Positions 15,829 through 16,817 of a stretch of 16,817 bases of DNA are shown one piece after another. The DNA is from Allobrachymonas sp. Lineage in GTDB: Bacteria; Pseudomonadota; Gammaproteobacteria; Burkholderiales; Burkholderiaceae_C. Numbering within the stretch: position 1 is the stretch's first letter; each line of letters starts with the position of its first letter. The notes beneath the pieces were generated by a model. It was given only the letters and a program-made list of their open reading frames with translations, had not been told where the DNA came from and made no database searches. The translations under genes were made by a program, and so were the position numbers. Location of the stretch: assembly GCA_012036375.1 (NCBI GenBank), contig JAAUOI010000023.1, positions 1-16,817 on the forward strand. The letters are read 5' to 3'.

Positions 15829-15852
15829 AATGACTATAGCTGTTTAGTCATT
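15829..15852 (+). promoter_or_regulatory. Hairpin in the rpsB 5' leader
   Basis: AATGACTA (15829-15836) and TAGTCATT (15845-15852) are perfectly complementary with an 8-nt loop, about 50 nt before the rpsB start. In E. coli, S2 represses its own rpsB-tsf mRNA through the leader; a long structured leader here suggests a comparable control. The sequence is not one I recognise as a defined RNA family. Confidence 0.45.
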
Positions 15853-15900
15853 CAGCGTGAAACTGGCCGGATTCAAGACTTAACCTTCAGGAAAATTATC

Positions 15901-16639
15901 ATGGCAATTTCCATGCGCGAGATGTTGGACGCAGGCGTCCATTTCGGCCACCAGACCCGTTTCTGGAATCCCAAGATGGCACCGTTCATCTTCGGCCATC
16001 GCAACAAAATTCATATCATCAACCTCGAAAAATCCCTCCCGATGTTCGAGGATGCGCTCAAATTTGCGCGTCAACTCTCTGCCAACCGTGGCAATATTTT
16101 GTTGGTCGGCACCAAGCGCACCGCTCGCGAGATCGTCGCACAAGAAGCAGATCGCGCTGGCGCTTTCTACATCAACCAACGCTGGCTCGGCGGCTTGCTG
16201 ACCAACTTCAAAACCGTCAAAGGCAGCTTGAAGCGCTTGAAGGACATGAAGGCGCAACTCGAAGGCGGTTTGGATGCCATGAGCAAAAAGAGCAGCTCAC
16301 CTTCACCCGCGAAATGGACAAGCTGGAAAAAGATTTCGGCGGCATCGCTGAGATGAATGCTTTGCCTGATGCGATCTTTTTGATCGACGTGGGTTACCAC
16401 AAAATTGCTGTGCAAGAGGCACGCAAGCTCGGCATCCCATTGATCGGCGTGGTGGACTCCAACCACTCCCCCGAAGGCATCGATTACGTGATCCCCGGCA
16501 ACGACGACTCCTCCAAAGCCGTGCAGCTGTATGCTCGTGGCATGCCGACGCCATCCTCGAAGGCCGCGCCAATGCCGTGGAGCAAGTGGTCAAAGCGGTG
16601 CAAAGCGACGACGAGTTCGTTGAAGTCGAAGCTGCTTAA
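15901..16639 (+). CDS. rpsB: 30S ribosomal protein S2 (frame broken twice)
   Basis: MAISMREMLDAGVHFGHQTRFWNPKMAPFIFGHRN is the standard S2 start, with AGGA at 15889-15892 as ribosome binding site. Further S2 hallmarks: IINLEKSLPMFEDAL, ILLVGTKRTAREIV, FYINQRWLGGLLTNFKTV, and NALPDAIFLIDVGYHKIAVQEA with GIPLIGVVDSNHSPEGIDYVIPGNDDS. The printed frame breaks at the A5 run 16285-16289 (one A short; restores MSKKEQLTFTREMDKLEK) and at 16544 (one G short; restores RGMADAILEGRANAVEQ). With both corrected the protein is 246 residues and ends EVEAA at the TAA 16637-16639. S2 binds the 30S head region and is essential, so the two breaks are most likely sequence errors. Confidence 0.95.
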
Positions 16640-16660
16640 TTGCTGGTCATGCCCTCAATG

Positions 16661-16685
16661 AAGGGGCACTTGGTTGCCCCTTTTT
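16661..16685 (+). terminator. Intrinsic terminator or attenuator after rpsB
   Basis: AAGGGGCA and TGCCCCTT form an 8-bp stem with a 6-nt loop (CTTGGT), with a T5 tract at 16681-16685. It is 21 bp past the rpsB stop. A terminator at this place, before the expected tsf gene, is common and lets S2 be made in excess over EF-Ts. Confidence 0.9.
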
Positions 16686-16724
16686 GCTGCTGAAAACAGA
16701 TTCGCAGTTAAAAGACTAACAGCC

Positions 16725-16817
16725 GAACGCGAAATTCGCGAAAGTTACGCGAAAGACGCGAAAAGAAATCCTGACTCAATAACTTGTTTCTGCGTTTTCT
16801 TTTTAGATTTCGTATTC
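16725..16817. repeat. GCGAAA-rich inverted repeat, copy 2 (runs to window end)
   Basis: Left end GAACGCGAAAT (16725-16735) and right end ATTTCGTATTC (16807-16817) are complementary apart from two bases. The left half has repeated ACGCGAAA units, including the palindrome CGCGAA-A-TTCGCG at 16728-16740; the right half is T-rich with GCGTTTTCTTTTT. Composition, unit and size (about 93 bp) match the element at 7436-7536. It lies between the rpsB terminator and the expected tsf gene and may continue beyond the window. Confidence 0.65.

Noticed and set aside
16285..16289. Programmed ribosomal frameshifting at A-rich runs (rpsB A5, Bug-gene A7, flavodoxin A5).
   Set aside because: S2 and these other families are not known to use frameshifting. 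There is no consistent slippery heptamer, and the needed shift differs between sites. Sequence error explains all of them.
1..16817. tRNA or rRNA genes and phage or transposase genes.
   Set aside because: I found no cloverleaf-like segment with a CCA end or conserved T-arm, no rRNA sequence, and no recombinase, transposase or phage structural gene.

Overview
The window looks like a chromosomal segment from a betaproteobacterium of the order Burkholderiales, most likely a member of or close to the Comamonadaceae. This rests on protein families and layout rather than on a marker search. It carries a Bug-type (TctC family) periplasmic receptor, a LysR/pirin/pirin/DUF2798/flavodoxin cluster, a cyanide-insensitive-type cytochrome bd oxidase with a GbsR-like regulator, and rpsB followed by a terminator where tsf would normally come next. 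Two kinds of dispersed repeat are also present.

Layout, left to right. (1) 1-2165 +: the 3' part of a class I aminotransferase, then azlC-azlD for branched-chain amino acid export. (2) 2179-3169 -: a Bug-type solute receptor. (3) 3338-6404 +: a consensus sigma-70 promoter overlapped by an FNR/ANR-like box and followed by a palindrome, then a GbsR/MarR-like regulator and cydAB. (4) 6413-7360 -: a LysR regulator, divergent from 7572-10011 +, which holds two pirins, a DUF2798 membrane protein and a flavodoxin-fold quinone reductase-like protein. (5) 10143-12907 +: a DUF599 membrane protein translationally coupled to a 7TM protein with a degenerate GGDEF domain. (6) 15736-12957 -: an amidase then a DadA-type D-amino acid dehydrogenase. 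(7) 15732-16685 +: rpsB promoter, leader, gene and terminator.

Eight genes (the Bug gene, lysR, the DUF2798 gene, the flavodoxin gene, the 7TM/GGDEF gene, dadA, the amidase gene and rpsB) are interrupted by small indels. Most are +/-1 changes in homopolymers of 3 to 7 bases. Because rpsB is essential and needs two such corrections, I read most of these as sequence or assembly errors and annotate the full intended genes, saying where the frame breaks. The remaining genes (aminotransferase, azlC, azlD, gbsR-like, cydA, cydB, both pirins, DUF599) are intact.

The most interesting observation is a roughly 50-bp dispersed repeat found four times (1071-1118, 8947-8995, 13548-13591, 14301-14350). 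Two copies lie inside protein genes (pirin 2 and dadA), in the same reading frame and orientation relative to the gene, and encode the shared pattern A-G-x3-A-x-S-A-I. A third supplies the start codon of azlC. This resembles, in principle, the protein-coding palindromic elements described in Rickettsia. A second repeat type, a GCGAAA-rich inverted repeat of about 100 bp, occurs at 7436-7536 and 16725-16817.
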